A stretch of DNA of 64,000 nucleotides from Cellulosilyticum sp. Its GTDB lineage: Bacteria > Bacillota > Clostridia > Lachnospirales > Cellulosilyticaceae. The translations under genes and the position numbers were made by a program. The stretch is from NCBI GenBank assembly GCA_015058045.1, contig SVDC01000012.1:19524-83523 (forward strand). The letters are read 5' to 3'. The notes beneath the pieces were generated by a model, which did not search any database, was not told where the DNA came from, and saw nothing but the letters and a program-made list of their open reading frames with translations. Below are positions 1-7,723 of this stretch, piece after piece. Position 1 is the stretch's first letter. The number at the start of each line of letters is the position of its first letter.

Positions 1-1
1 A

Positions 2-409
2 ACAGTAAAAGCCATTGAAAAAGTAGCTTCTAAAGTCATTGAAGAGCATTATGATAATCCTATTAATGCTATGACAGAATTAAAAAATAATATTTCTGAA
101 AGTATTGCAAGAACGCAAACCATTCCTGTTCAAGAAATCTTAGAACAAACATTCGGTGAAGATAAGGACGTTTTTGATAGTTGCATGCAACACATCGAAG
201 AATTTGGTATTAAAGAAGCTAAGCTAGAAGTAACCGATCCTAAAATTGGTAATAAATTTAACTTTCAAAAACTTAAAACAGATACCGGTGTTGAAGTAAA
301 GCTTCCTACTCATCTTTTTAAAGACCCAGATTTTATTGAAATTATTAATGAGCCTAATGGTACCATCTCCATTGTACTTAAAAATATCTCTCAAATTATA
401 AATAAATAA
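2..409 (+). CDS. Nucleoid-associated protein (NdpA/YejK-like), 3' fragment
   Basis: The reading frame is open from the first bases of the window and runs to TAA at 407-409, so the ATG at 71 is internal and the true start lies outside. The last ~135 residues resemble the C-terminus of clostridial members of the 37-kDa nucleoid-associated family (PF04245). The clues are the segment KLKTDTGVEVKLPTHLF followed by an acidic residue pair, then EPNGTISIVLKNIS. That family binds DNA loosely as a nucleoid component; its precise role in Firmicutes is not established. The family call is from memory of the C-terminal pattern, not from a full domain. It ends in a strong bidirectional terminator shared with the convergent small gene that follows. 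Confidence 0.6.
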   Translation, partial: TVKAIEKVASKVIEEHYDNPINAMTELKNNISESIARTQTIPVQEILEQTFGEDKDVFDSCMQHIEEFGIKEAKLEVTDPKIGNKFNFQKLKTDTGVEVKLPTHLFKDPDFIEIINEPNGTISIVLKNISQIINK

Positions 410-450
410 AAAATACGCCATCTACTCTTATACCAGATGGCGTATTTTTT
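408..450. terminator. Bidirectional intrinsic terminator
   Basis: A 14-bp perfect stem (AAAATACGCCATCT paired with AGATGGCGTATTTT) encloses an 11-nt loop. It has a T tract on the plus side and an A tract on the other, so it can stop both the partial gene to the left and the convergent small gene at 471-728. Confidence 0.85.
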
Positions 451-470
451 ATTTATTTCAAAAATAACAT

Positions 471-728
471 TTAGTTGTCAAAGGTAATGTGCCAATCTTT
501 TTCTCCTGTATGAATAATCATATATGCTAAGTTAAAAGAATCATCCATCACATCAATCTTATATTCATAGTAAGTATCATCTTCCTGTTTACACATAAAA
601 ATATAACTTCCATTTTCTTTATCTTCTATTTCTTCACAAATGTCATCATAAATATTTTCTCCACTAATAAATCCTGTGTATCCAGATGCTTTAATTTTAT
701 CTTCAATTGCTTTGTAAAATGCTTTCAT
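471..728 (-). CDS. Small acidic protein of unknown function
   Basis: An 85-residue ORF with a good ribosome binding site (GGAAGGAC, 5-6 nt before ATG). The product is acidic, with several Asp/Glu runs (YDDICEEIEDKENG) and an aromatic C-terminal half (YMIIHTGEKDWHITFDN). No signal peptide or membrane segment is visible. It ends at the terminator shared with the left-edge gene, and about 100 bp separate it from the phosphodiesterase gene on the same strand. I do not recognise the family. The clean RBS and the terminator placement argue that it is a real gene. Confidence 0.6.
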   Translation of the reverse strand: MKAFYKAIEDKIKASGYTGFISGENIYDDICEEIEDKENGSYIFMCKQEDDTYYEYKIDVMDDSFNLAYMIIHTGEKDWHITFDN

Positions 729-830
729 AAGATGTCCTTCCTAGCTTTATTTTTTATTATTGTATCTTGCCCTAGCTTAGTCGGCAAGCTTTTTATATTC
801 TTCTATTAAAAATTTCTTATAATAATCCCT

Positions 831-1283
831 TTATAAAAGCACTATTTTTTGGATATCTATATGCTGACGATTTATTTCAAGGACTGCCATAGATATTTCT
901 AGTCCAAAACGTCTTTTACCACAACTTCCTGGATTGAGCAAAATCGTACCTTCTTGTTTTTCCTCTGAATACTTATGTGAGTGTCCAATAATAATGAAGT
1001 CCCAATGGGCATACTCCTTAGGCACATCCTTTTTTTGGTGGGCCATATAAAATCTATAACCTTCTATCTCAAATTCTAAAGAGATTGGTATTTCATTGGC
1101 CCAATCTCCCTTATCATTATTTCCTCTTACTACATATAGTGGAGCAATTTCCCTCAGTCTTTCTACAATCTCAGGCTGATTGATATCTCCTGCATGTAAA
1201 ATCAGCTTACAGTCCTGTAGCGTAGCTATTACTTCATCACGCAGCAAACCATGAGTATCAGATATAACGCCAATTTTAATCAT
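831..1283 (-). CDS. YfcE/MJ0936-family metallophosphoesterase
   Basis: 150 residues, the usual size of the single-domain YfcE/MJ0936 phosphodiesterase family. The complete calcineurin-like metal-binding set is visible: SDTHG near residue 9, GD near 33, GNND near 55, MAHQK near 80 and GHSH near 100. Members are cytoplasmic, Mn2+-dependent phosphodiesterases that act on small phosphodiesters in vitro; the physiological substrate is generally unknown. The ATG at 1283 follows the RBS-like GGAAGAATGGAG. It is monocistronic or loosely linked to the small gene downstream. Function beyond the enzyme class cannot be inferred from the neighbours. Confidence 0.85.
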   Translation of the reverse strand: MIKIGVISDTHGLLRDEVIATLQDCKLILHAGDINQPEIVERLREIAPLYVVRGNNDKGDWANEIPISLEFEIEGYRFYMAHQKKDVPKEYAHWDFIIIGHSHKYSEEKQEGTILLNPGSCGKRRFGLEISMAVLEINRQHIDIQKIVLL

Positions 1284-1390
1284 TTATCTACTCCATTCTT
1301 CCTACTTTTCTTTTTACTTTAAATAACTCCCTTTTATTTTATACATTCTACAGATGATTGTCTATTTTGCCTTAATGTACCACTATACAA

Positions 1391-1420
1391 GCACCATACC
1401 CCTAGTCTTTACATACTTTA
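1391..1420 (+). promoter_or_regulatory. Candidate SigK-type promoter of dpaAB
   Basis: GCACC at 1391-1395, a 16-nt spacer, then CATACTTTA at 1412-1420. This matches the Bacillus SigK pattern (AC in the -35 region, 16-17 nt, CATANNNTA). The deduced start of transcription is near 1427, about 30 nt before the dpaA ATG, with the RBS CTGGAGGA between. The same GCACC-N16-CATANNNTA arrangement precedes sigK in this window. In Bacillus dpaAB is transcribed by SigK in the mother cell. The assignment is by consensus match only. Confidence 0.6.
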
Positions 1421-1456
1421 TATTATAGACATTATTATCAGCTGGAGGAATAAATC

Positions 1457-2329
1457 ATGAATAAACTGAAAGTTGCTATTGTGGGAGGAGATTTGCGTTT
1501 TGTAAGGCTCGCCCAAATACTATCAAGCAAAAATTTTGATGTGGCTGTTTATGGCCTTTGTCATCCTGATATTCCAGATGAGGTTACCATATGTTCCTCT
1601 ATTAGTGAACTTAAACATTATCCCTTTATTATAGGTCCTATCCCTTTTTCAAAGGATGGGAAATGTATTTTTACACCAATGTGTAACTCCTATGTTTCTG
1701 TTGAACAGTTTTTCTTAGCAGCTACTCATAGCTATGTATTAGGAAGTGTACTCAGCTCTCAAATGTGTAAGCTCTTTGAACAGCACCATATTGCTTACTG
1801 TGATATTATGAAAATGGATGAAATTGCCATTCTAAATGCCATTCCTACGGCAGAGGGGGCAATTCAGTATGCTATGCAAAACAGTGAAATCACCTTGCAT
1901 AATAGCAAATGCCTAGTACTAGGTTTTGGTCGATGTGGTAAGATTCTAGCTCAAAAACTTTTGGCTTTAGGCGCAGATGTATCTGTTGAGGCACGCTCAA
2001 CAAAAGATTTAGCTTTTATTAGCACTTACGGATATAAACCTATTCCGCTTTATGAGCTGAAATCCTACTTGAATGAGTTTGACTTTATCTTTAATACGAT
2101 TCCTATCAAACTTCTAGATAATACCTATATTGATTTATTCAACCCCGAGGTAGTTTATATTGAACTTGCTTCTGCTCCAGGTGGTATCGACATTGATTAT
2201 TGCCAAGAAAAAGGCATCTCATATATACCAGCACCTAGCCTTCCTGGAATAGTCGCACCTAAAACTGCCGCTGATATTCTCTATCAATGTCTTTTACTCA
2301 CTTTACGTAATCAGGGGGCAATACTATGA
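1457..2329 (+). CDS. dpaA: Dipicolinate synthase subunit A
   Basis: 290 residues, typical of DpaA (SpoVFA). With DpaB it makes dipicolinic acid from the lysine-pathway intermediate 4-hydroxy-tetrahydrodipicolinate, in the mother cell late in sporulation; the product loads the spore core with Ca-DPA. A dinucleotide-binding Rossmann segment is visible near residues 153-170 (VLGFGRCGKILAQKL). The C-terminus has the family-like stretch YIPAPSLPGIVAPKTAA. Start ATG 1457 has the RBS CTGGAGGAATAA. Its last four bases overlap dpaB (ATGA), so the two are translationally coupled. It lies behind a candidate SigK promoter. Many group-I clostridia lack DpaAB and use EtfA instead, so its presence points away from that group. 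Confidence 0.93.
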   Translation: MNKLKVAIVGGDLRFVRLAQILSSKNFDVAVYGLCHPDIPDEVTICSSISELKHYPFIIGPIPFSKDGKCIFTPMCNSYVSVEQFFLAATHSYVLGSVLSSQMCKLFEQHHIAYCDIMKMDEIAILNAIPTAEGAIQYAMQNSEITLHNSKCLVLGFGRCGKILAQKLLALGADVSVEARSTKDLAFISTYGYKPIPLYELKSYLNEFDFIFNTIPIKLLDNTYIDLFNPEVVYIELASAPGGIDIDYCQEKGISYIPAPSLPGIVAPKTAADILYQCLLLTLRNQGAIL

Positions 2330-2913
2330 AAAACCTAGCAAATCTTAACTTAGGCGTGGCATTATGTGGTTCCTTTTGTACCTTTTCAAAAGCAATCAAA
2401 ACAATTGAAGCACTTGTTGCTTTAGGCGTTAATGTAACACCTATTATGTCTTGTAATGCCTATGAAACGTCTACTAGATTTGGAGATGCACACACCATTA
2501 TTTCACGTATTGAAAGTATTACCGGCAAAGAAATTATTCATACAATTTTATCAGCTGAACCCCTTGGCCCTAAAAATATGATTGATGGATTGCTTATTGC
2601 ACCTTGTACAGGTAATACACTTGCCAAACTTAATAATGGAATTACTGACACCCCAGTCATTCTAGCTGCAAAATCACTTATGCGAAATGGTAAACCTATT
2701 GTCATATGTCTTGCTACCAATGATGGTCTTGGTGCAAGTCTTAAAAATATTGGTGGGCTACTGAATAAGAAAAATGTATTTTTTGTGCCACTTGGGCAAG
2801 ATGACCCCATTCAAAAACCTTATTCACTTGTAGCTGATTTCTCAAAAATCGAAGAGACTCTAAATCTGGCATTATCTGGTCAGCAAATTCAACCTGTCAT
2901 ACTTCAGTACTAA
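2326..2913 (+). CDS. dpaB: Dipicolinate synthase subunit B
   Basis: 195 residues with the flavoprotein-like (UbiX/Dfp) fold typical of SpoVFB. The N-terminus has GVALCGSFCTF near residues 10-20, and the middle has IAPCTGNTLAKLNNGITDTPV. It is the second subunit of dipicolinate synthase. The four-base overlap with dpaA (ATGA) and the shared promoter mark a two-gene sporulation operon, closed by a terminator directly downstream. No truncation or unusual feature is seen. Confidence 0.93.
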   Translation: MKNLANLNLGVALCGSFCTFSKAIKTIEALVALGVNVTPIMSCNAYETSTRFGDAHTIISRIESITGKEIIHTILSAEPLGPKNMIDGLLIAPCTGNTLAKLNNGITDTPVILAAKSLMRNGKPIVICLATNDGLGASLKNIGGLLNKKNVFFVPLGQDDPIQKPYSLVADFSKIEETLNLALSGQQIQPVILQY

Positions 2914-2918
2914 ATACA

Positions 2919-2956
2919 AACGAAGATGTACTTTCAGCAGTACTTCTTCGTTTTTT
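2919..2956 (+). terminator. Terminator of dpaAB
   Basis: A 14-bp stem with one T-T mismatch (AACGAAGATGTACT / AGTACTTCTTCGTT), a 6-nt loop and TTTTTT, starting six bases after the dpaB stop codon. Confidence 0.85.
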
Positions 2957-3019
2957 ATTAACTATTTTATAACATTCATATAAAATTTTTTGCTTAAATA
3001 TGTTATCATTTTATCAGTA

Positions 3020-3210
3020 CATAGATTATATTCAAGATTAAGGGAACCATTATTCAAAATGATATCATGCCATTCGCTTTAGTGTGGTCAAAATATGAGG
3101 ATTTAAGAAGCATAGATTCAAGAACTACCTATCTTAAAATGATTAATGTTAAACATAATCTATGCATACACCGGCAACTTAGGCTCTAGAGTTATTCTAG
3201 AGTCTTGAAT
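3020..3210 (+). other. Structured intergenic element, possible ncRNA or leader of unknown class
   Basis: The 363-bp gap between dpaB and mltG has no ORF but is full of complementarity. CATAGATT followed by ATTCAAGA occurs twice (3020-3037 and 3111-3123). Downstream are one AATCTATGC (3157-3165, complementary to both CATAGATT copies) and one TCTTGAAT (3203-3210, complementary to both ATTCAAGA copies). In addition AGGCTCTAGA/TCTAGAGTCT (3181-3205) forms a 10-bp hairpin with one G-U. Two alternative folds are therefore possible. I do not recognise a T-box, SAM, c-di-GMP, cobalamin or SRP signature. The 3' arm overlaps the -35 box of the mltG promoter, so it could equally be a DNA-level control region. 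Confidence 0.4.
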
Positions 3211-3233
3211 TATTTATATCTAAAAGTTATAAT
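3205..3233 (+). promoter_or_regulatory. Candidate SigA promoter of mltG
   Basis: TTGAAT at 3205-3210, a 17-nt spacer and TATAAT at 3228-3233. It lies about 40 nt before the mltG start codon and overlaps the 3' arm of the structured element. Confidence 0.6.
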
Positions 3234-3276
3234 TTTTATAGAATAATCTATACACTAAAATTTTAAGGAGAAGGCT

Positions 3277-4389
3277 ATGTCCAAAAATAGACGTATTGCT
3301 AGAATTACACTAAGCGCCCTATTTAGTGGTTGTTTAATAGGTATAGGTATATGGCTCGTAGGGCATTTTACACACAAAGCTTATACTTATACTCAGAATA
3401 TTATTATTTCAGAAGCACAACGTGTTAAGAGTACAGATGTATCTAAAATGACTTTAAGCATTACTCCAGATACAACTCTCGATGATATTGCCACTGCCTT
3501 ATATAATGAAGGTTGTATCACCAATAAAGATTACTTTATCCTAGAAGCAAAATTAGATAATATTACAAAGGGTTTCATTCCAGGTGACTATTCGATTAGT
3601 AGTAATATGTCTACAGGTAAAATTCTTGATTTACTCACGACAGATATTTCAATTGAAGATCAAACCATTAAATTTACCATTCCTGAGGGATACACAATTG
3701 AACAAATTGGTGAAGTCTTAGAAGAAAAAAGTATTGTAACAAAAACAGATTTTTTAAATGCTATCAAAAATCGTAATTATAGCAGAGAATATAGTTTTTT
3801 AAAAGATGTCCCCTTCCATGATGACTACAAATATGCTTTGGAAGGTTATCTCTTCCCAGATACATATATTGTCTATAAAGGCATTACCTCTGAAGAAATT
3901 ATTGTTATGATGCTTAATCGTTTTGAAGAAATTCTTTCTCGGTACACAACCTACGTACGCTCTTCTCAATATTCTATTCATGAACTTCTTACCATTGCTT
4001 CTATTATCGAACAGGAAGCAAGACTAGAGGAAGAACGTCCTATTATTTCAGGTGTTATTTGGAACCGTTTAGATGCCCATATGAAACTTCAAATGTGCTC
4101 TACTGTTCAATACTCTCTTAATAAAAGAAAAGCATCGCTTAGTTTAAATGATTTAAACGAAGATAGCCCTTATAATACCTATATATATGATGGACTTCCT
4201 ATTGGGCCCATTTGTAATCCGGGTGAAGCTTGTTTAAAGGCAGCTTTATTACCAAGCGAACATGACTACTACTTCTTTGTCCTTCAAGATGCTCAGTCTG
4301 GTACACATTGCTTTACAAGTACAAATGAAGAGCATGCTACTGCTAAAAACAAATACAGACAGTCAAATGATATTAATTTTACTGAGTAA
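3277..4389 (+). CDS. mltG: Endolytic murein transglycosylase MltG (YceG-like)
   Basis: 370 residues. MltG cleaves nascent glycan strands in the membrane-proximal wall and is thought to set strand length. One N-terminal membrane anchor lies at about residues 9-30. A LysM-like subdomain follows (DTTLDDIATALYNEG, then a second similar stretch at PEGYTIEQIGEVLEE). The YceG catalytic region is ASIIEQEA near residues 242-249, with the presumed catalytic Glu, followed by NRLDAHMKLQMCSTVQYSL. RBS AAGGAGAAGG. It is the Bacillus yrrL equivalent. In Bacillus this gene sits directly downstream of yrzL-yrrK-yrzB; here those are 7 kb away on the other strand. It is followed by a terminator, so the next gene has its own promoter. 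Confidence 0.92.
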   Translation: MSKNRRIARITLSALFSGCLIGIGIWLVGHFTHKAYTYTQNIIISEAQRVKSTDVSKMTLSITPDTTLDDIATALYNEGCITNKDYFILEAKLDNITKGFIPGDYSISSNMSTGKILDLLTTDISIEDQTIKFTIPEGYTIEQIGEVLEEKSIVTKTDFLNAIKNRNYSREYSFLKDVPFHDDYKYALEGYLFPDTYIVYKGITSEEIIVMMLNRFEEILSRYTTYVRSSQYSIHELLTIASIIEQEARLEEERPIISGVIWNRLDAHMKLQMCSTVQYSLNKRKASLSLNDLNEDSPYNTYIYDGLPIGPICNPGEACLKAALLPSEHDYYFFVLQDAQSGTHCFTSTNEEHATAKNKYRQSNDINFTE

Positions 4390-4392
4390 ACG

Positions 4393-4423
4393 AAATGGTG
4401 CTACAAAATGTAGCACCATTTTT
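4393..4423 (+). terminator. Terminator of mltG
   Basis: A perfect 12-bp stem (AATGGTGCTACA / TGTAGCACCATT) with a 3-nt loop, followed by TTTTT, four bases after the mltG stop. Confidence 0.87.
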
Positions 4424-4444
4424 ATGCAAGTTTACAAATACCAC

Positions 4445-4473
4445 TTGAATAAAGTAGTATTTTCCTTTATATT
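4445..4473 (+). promoter_or_regulatory. Candidate SigA promoter of the methyltransferase-U32 operon
   Basis: TTGAAT at 4445-4450, a 17-nt spacer and TATATT at 4468-4473, 33 nt before the start codon at 4507. It sits between the mltG terminator and the next gene. Confidence 0.55.
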
Positions 4474-4506
4474 GTCATAAGAGACTATTTTAGAAAGGGT
4501 CTATTT

Positions 4507-5184
4507 ATGAGTGAAATTAGTTATAGCTATATTATTGAATATTTAAGAGCATTGCATACTGCTCCTAGCTCGCCTGTTTTGGCTGAAATTGAAACTCAAA
4601 TTGCGATGGAAACTGAGACATGGCCTATTATTAGACCAGAAGTTGCAGATTTCATGGGTGTCCAACTCTCATTAATTAAGCCTAGTACAATACTGGAAAT
4701 TGGAACAGCGGTAGGTTATTCATCTATTTTAATGAGCGGTTACTTACAAGAAGGTGGCAAAATTACAACTCTTGAACGTTTTCCTTATATGTTAGGAAAA
4801 GCAAGAGAAAATATTAAAAGAGCCCAGTTAGAGGATACTATTGAAATTATTGAAGGTGATGCAGCAGATACACTCCGTACCCTTCCTGATGAACACTTTG
4901 ATGTTGTCTTTATGGATTGTGCTAAAGGACAATACATCAACTTCTTACCAGAGTGTATTCGTGTTCTTAAACCAGGTGGATTACTTATTACAGATAATGT
5001 ACTTCATAAAGGAAGTGTGGCTAAATCACGTTATTTGATTGATCGTAGACAAAGAACAACCCATTCAAGGTTAAGAGATTTCTTATGGACAATTATGCAC
5101 TCAGACGAACTCATCTCTAGCGTTATGCCTGTAGGTGATGGTATTGCTTTAAGTTATAAAATTGGAGGAACAAAAAATGCGTAA
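4507..5184 (+). CDS. O-methyltransferase, YrrM/TrmR-like
   Basis: 225 residues. This is a class I SAM-dependent methyltransferase of the catechol-O-methyltransferase-like family (PF01596). The SAM-binding motif I is visible as ILEIGTAVGYSSILMS near residues 61-76. An acidic VVFMDCAKGQY follows near 135 (metal-binding Asp), then LLITDNVLHKG. The Bacillus counterpart YrrM (TrmR) methylates 5-hydroxyuridine in tRNA. The partner U32 protein next door belongs to the same modification pathway (YrrN/YrrO in Bacillus, TrhP in E. coli), which supports that role here. Its last eight bases overlap the U32 gene. RBS GAAAGGGTC. Confidence 0.85.
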   Translation: MSEISYSYIIEYLRALHTAPSSPVLAEIETQIAMETETWPIIRPEVADFMGVQLSLIKPSTILEIGTAVGYSSILMSGYLQEGGKITTLERFPYMLGKARENIKRAQLEDTIEIIEGDAADTLRTLPDEHFDVVFMDCAKGQYINFLPECIRVLKPGGLLITDNVLHKGSVAKSRYLIDRRQRTTHSRLRDFLWTIMHSDELISSVMPVGDGIALSYKIGGTKNA

Positions 5185-6424
5185 AAAAGTAGAACTTCTT
5201 GCGCCAGCAGGTAGTTTAGAAAATTTAAAAGTAGCTGTACTCTATGGTGCAGATGCCGTTTATATTGGCGGTAATAAATATGGTCTTCGTGCTAAGGCAA
5301 AAAACTTTACTGACGAAGAAATGAAAGAAGGTATTGAGTTTGCCCATGCACATGGTGTAGAAGTTTATGTGACATGTAACATCTTTGCTCATCACCAAGA
5401 CTTTGAAGGTATGAAAGAATACTTCTTATATCTTGAATCTATTGGGGTGGATGCATTAATCGTAGCTGATCCTGGTGTATTTAGCTTAGTACGTGAAACT
5501 GTTCCAAATATGGAAGTACACATCTCAACACAAGCAAATAATACAAACTACCACACTGCTCTCTTCTGGGTAAAACAAGGTGCAAAACGTATTGTAACTG
5601 CTCGTGAACTTTCATTTGAAGAAGTAAAAGCAATGCACGATAATCTTCCTGAAGATGTAGATTTAGAATCTTTCGTTCATGGTGCTATGTGTATGGCTTA
5701 TTCTGGGCGTTGCTTAATGAGTAACTACCTTACCCAACGTGATGCCAACCATGGTGAATGTTCTCAACCATGTCGCTGGAAATACAAAGTTGTAGAAGAA
5801 ACAAGACCAGGTGAATATATGCCTATTGAAGAAGATGAACGTGGTACTTATATCTATAACTCTCGTGATTTATGCATGATTGAATATATTCCACAGCTTA
5901 TTGAAGCAGGAATCTACAGCTTTAAAATTGAAGGTCGTATGAAAACACCTTTATATGTAGCAACTGTTGTTAAAGCTTATCGTGAAGCGATTGATACTTA
6001 TTTTAGAGATCCAGCTGAATTTGAAGCCAAAAAAGGCTACTTCCTTGAAGAAGTAAGTAAAGCAAGTCATCGCGAATTTACAACAGGTTTCTATGAACAC
6101 AAACCAACAGAAAAAGATCAAACCTATGGACATAACTCATATGTACGCAATTATGACTTCTCTGGCGTTGTTAAAGCCTATGACGAAGAAACTCAAATGG
6201 TGACAATAGAACAACGTCGTAAATTCTCAGTAGGAAATGACTTAGAAATCCTAGTACCACAAGGTGAATTTATTCCTGTTCATATTGACCAAATGTTTGA
6301 TGAAGAAGGTAATAGCATTGAATCTGCGCCACATCCAAAACAAATTGTACGTTTTAAATGTGAGCAAAAAGTACCTGTTCCATCTATTCTTAGAAGATTT
6401 GATCCAACAAAACTTTCTGAATAA
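5177..6424 (+). CDS. Peptidase U32 family protein, tRNA hydroxylation type (YrrO/TrhP-like)
   Basis: 415 residues. I place the start at ATG 5177, not the TTG at 5162, because GGAGG at 5164-5168 is the ribosome binding site and lies inside the longer ORF. Family signatures include ELLAPAGSLENLKVAV at the N-terminus. A cysteine-rich core follows: HGAMCMAYSGRCLMSNY, then DANHGECSQPCRWKY, matching the four conserved Cys of U32. A C-terminal beta-rich domain follows. U32 proteins of this branch form 5-hydroxyuridine in tRNA from prephenate; the older peptidase name is historical. It overlaps the methyltransferase gene by eight bases, and the two probably act in succession on tRNA. Only one U32 gene is present where Bacillus has two (yrrN and yrrO). 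Confidence 0.87.
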   Translation: MRKKVELLAPAGSLENLKVAVLYGADAVYIGGNKYGLRAKAKNFTDEEMKEGIEFAHAHGVEVYVTCNIFAHHQDFEGMKEYFLYLESIGVDALIVADPGVFSLVRETVPNMEVHISTQANNTNYHTALFWVKQGAKRIVTARELSFEEVKAMHDNLPEDVDLESFVHGAMCMAYSGRCLMSNYLTQRDANHGECSQPCRWKYKVVEETRPGEYMPIEEDERGTYIYNSRDLCMIEYIPQLIEAGIYSFKIEGRMKTPLYVATVVKAYREAIDTYFRDPAEFEAKKGYFLEEVSKASHREFTTGFYEHKPTEKDQTYGHNSYVRNYDFSGVVKAYDEETQMVTIEQRRKFSVGNDLEILVPQGEFIPVHIDQMFDEEGNSIESAPHPKQIVRFKCEQKVPVPSILRRFDPTKLSE

Positions 6425-6459
6425 ACATATGATGCAAACTTTAGCTTAATTAAGTATAC

Positions 6460-6513
6460 AGAAGAAGGAGTCAATGAATTGTTTTAAACTTTTCATCGAC
6501 TCCTTCTTCTTTT
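6460..6513 (+). terminator. Terminator of the U32 gene
   Basis: A 12-bp stem (GAAGAAGGAGTC / GACTCCTTCTTC), extended by AATGAA/TTCAT, and followed by TTTT. It lies about 35 nt after the stop codon. Confidence 0.75.
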
Positions 6514-6578
6514 ACATAAAGTACAATTTTGATTTATATAAGTATTAGTATATCCTATGAAGCATTTATCTTATTACG

Positions 6579-6800
6579 TTACCACTCTTTAGAAATCTCA
6601 TCCTCTGTTAAGTTATATGTTGTCATAAAATTTTTTAAATCATTTGGGCTTGTTATAAGCATTTCTTCATGAAATTTTCCTGTTTTAATTTCCTTAAATC
6701 CAATAACCTTCTCTTGATTATATAAATTGGACTTAAGAACAGGTTTAAACACTGTCTTATCGTAGCTTTTCTTCTCTATTTTATTCTTTTTAAATAACAT
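6579..6800 (-). CDS. Small conserved-type protein of unknown function
   Basis: 73 residues with a good RBS (GAAGGTGAGGGC before ATG 6800). The N-terminus is strongly basic (LFKKNKIEKKSYDK). The middle reads VIGFKEIKTGKFHEEMLI and the C-terminus is acidic (LTEDEISKEW). I have a vague memory of similar short proteins in Lachnospiraceae under inconsistent names, but I cannot name a family or function. No membrane segment or metal motif is seen. It stands alone between convergent and same-strand neighbours. Confidence 0.6.
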   Translation of the reverse strand: MLFKKNKIEKKSYDKTVFKPVLKSNLYNQEKVIGFKEIKTGKFHEEMLITSPNDLKNFMTTYNLTEDEISKEW

Positions 6801-6920
6801 GCCCTCACCTTCTCAAGCTTAATCTTAGTTTTACTATATGAAGGTGCCTTTGTCCACTATACCTAATTTTCTAGTTTACCTATTTGAGCTATGTTATATT
6901 TAACCTATACCCAACATCAG

Positions 6921-6966
6921 CAGCAAGATTATAGATAGAGCCTAAACTCTATCTATAATCTTGCTG
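6921..6966. repeat. Perfect 20-bp inverted repeat across a stop codon
   Basis: CAGCAAGATTATAGATAGAG at 6921-6940 and its exact complement at 6947-6966, with a 6-nt loop (CCTAAA). The right arm covers the last codons and stop of the glucosaminidase gene. No T tract follows on either strand, so it is not a standard intrinsic terminator. It may protect an mRNA 3' end or be a binding site. Confidence 0.8.
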
Positions 6967-7675
6967 CATATTTAATTAAAAGACTCCGAACATTATTAAC
7001 TGTATATGTTTCTTTATCCCAAATCACACGTTGACTAATAATCCCATCTTGTACAAGCTTATCTATTCCACCTAACTTGTTAAGCAGGAATGGTACATTG
7101 GATAGTTTAATTAAGTCTCTTCTCTTCCAACTGTTAAAATCTAACTCAATGCCAAACTTTATAATCTTACTTACTGCCTCATATAATTTTTCATCTACTG
7201 TGTTTGTTAAGTCTTCTATATCATACTTTGTAAGCTGATTCCTTTCTATCAATGCCATTAGCTTATTAGCATATTCAGGATCTGTGGCATAACCAGCAGC
7301 TTGAATAGCTCGGCATGCTTTTTTATAATCCTTTTCACCTACTACTTCTTGATATCGCCTTGATTTAATAAGAAATGCTGAATGATCTTTAATGCTCTCT
7401 TGCCAAGTATCATAAGCTCTAAAACCGGCTGTAATATCAGTCCTCATGCCATCATAGTACTCTATTATTGATCCAGTCCATACTCTACCTCTCCAGCTTT
7501 TATTCGCTTTAATACCAAATAAGGCATTCCCCTCTCTAGTTAGACTACTATTTCCATCTCCACTTTCTAAAATAGCCTGCGCAATTGTAAGAGAAGCTAA
7601 GATTCTTGATTCCTTTGCATCTTCCTGAGCCATGGGTGCTACTTTCGCAATGAATTGTATTCTCGTATAAGTCAT
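6953..7675 (-). CDS. Glucosaminidase (FlgJ-type peptidoglycan hydrolase) without signal peptide
   Basis: 240 residues. The first ~150 form a mannosyl-glycoprotein endo-beta-N-acetylglucosaminidase-like domain (PF01832): IAQAILESGDGNSSL with the presumed catalytic Glu near residue 38, then NALFGIKANKSWRG, YDGMRTDITAGFRAYD and AGYATDPEYANKLM. The last ~80 residues (from DLTNTVDEKL) form a helical tail ending in WDKETYTVNNVRSLLIKYA, similar to tails of phage-type endolysins. No signal peptide or membrane helix is present, so the protein would stay in the cytoplasm unless released by a holin or cell lysis. RBS GGGGGGAAG. It is divergent from sigK with a 189-bp intergenic region. A prophage remnant or a mother-cell lysis enzyme are both possible. 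Confidence 0.82.
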   Translation of the reverse strand: MTYTRIQFIAKVAPMAQEDAKESRILASLTIAQAILESGDGNSSLTREGNALFGIKANKSWRGRVWTGSIIEYYDGMRTDITAGFRAYDTWQESIKDHSAFLIKSRRYQEVVGEKDYKKACRAIQAAGYATDPEYANKLMALIERNQLTKYDIEDLTNTVDEKLYEAVSKIIKFGIELDFNSWKRRDLIKLSNVPFLLNKLGGIDKLVQDGIISQRVIWDKETYTVNNVRSLLIKYAARL

Positions 7676-7723
7676 CTGACTACTTCCCCCCTATCTATCT
7701 TTTATATTGAATACCTGTACTCC

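Noticed and set aside
2538-2810. Minus-strand ORF of 90 aa inside dpaB
   Set aside because: Shadow of a well-recognised gene; no RBS and no family pattern.
3020-3210. 6S RNA or known riboswitch in the dpaB-mltG gap
   Set aside because: The outer stem suggested 6S RNA, but the predicted fold is branched rather than a rod with a central bubble, and no conserved motif of a known class could be found. It is kept only as a structured element of unknown class.
4262-4480. 72-aa plus-strand ORF over the end of mltG
   Set aside because: It runs through the mltG terminator in another frame and has no family pattern.
5162-5176. TTG start for the U32 gene
   Set aside because: The TTG lies at the base of the ribosome binding site (GGAGG) that serves ATG 5177.
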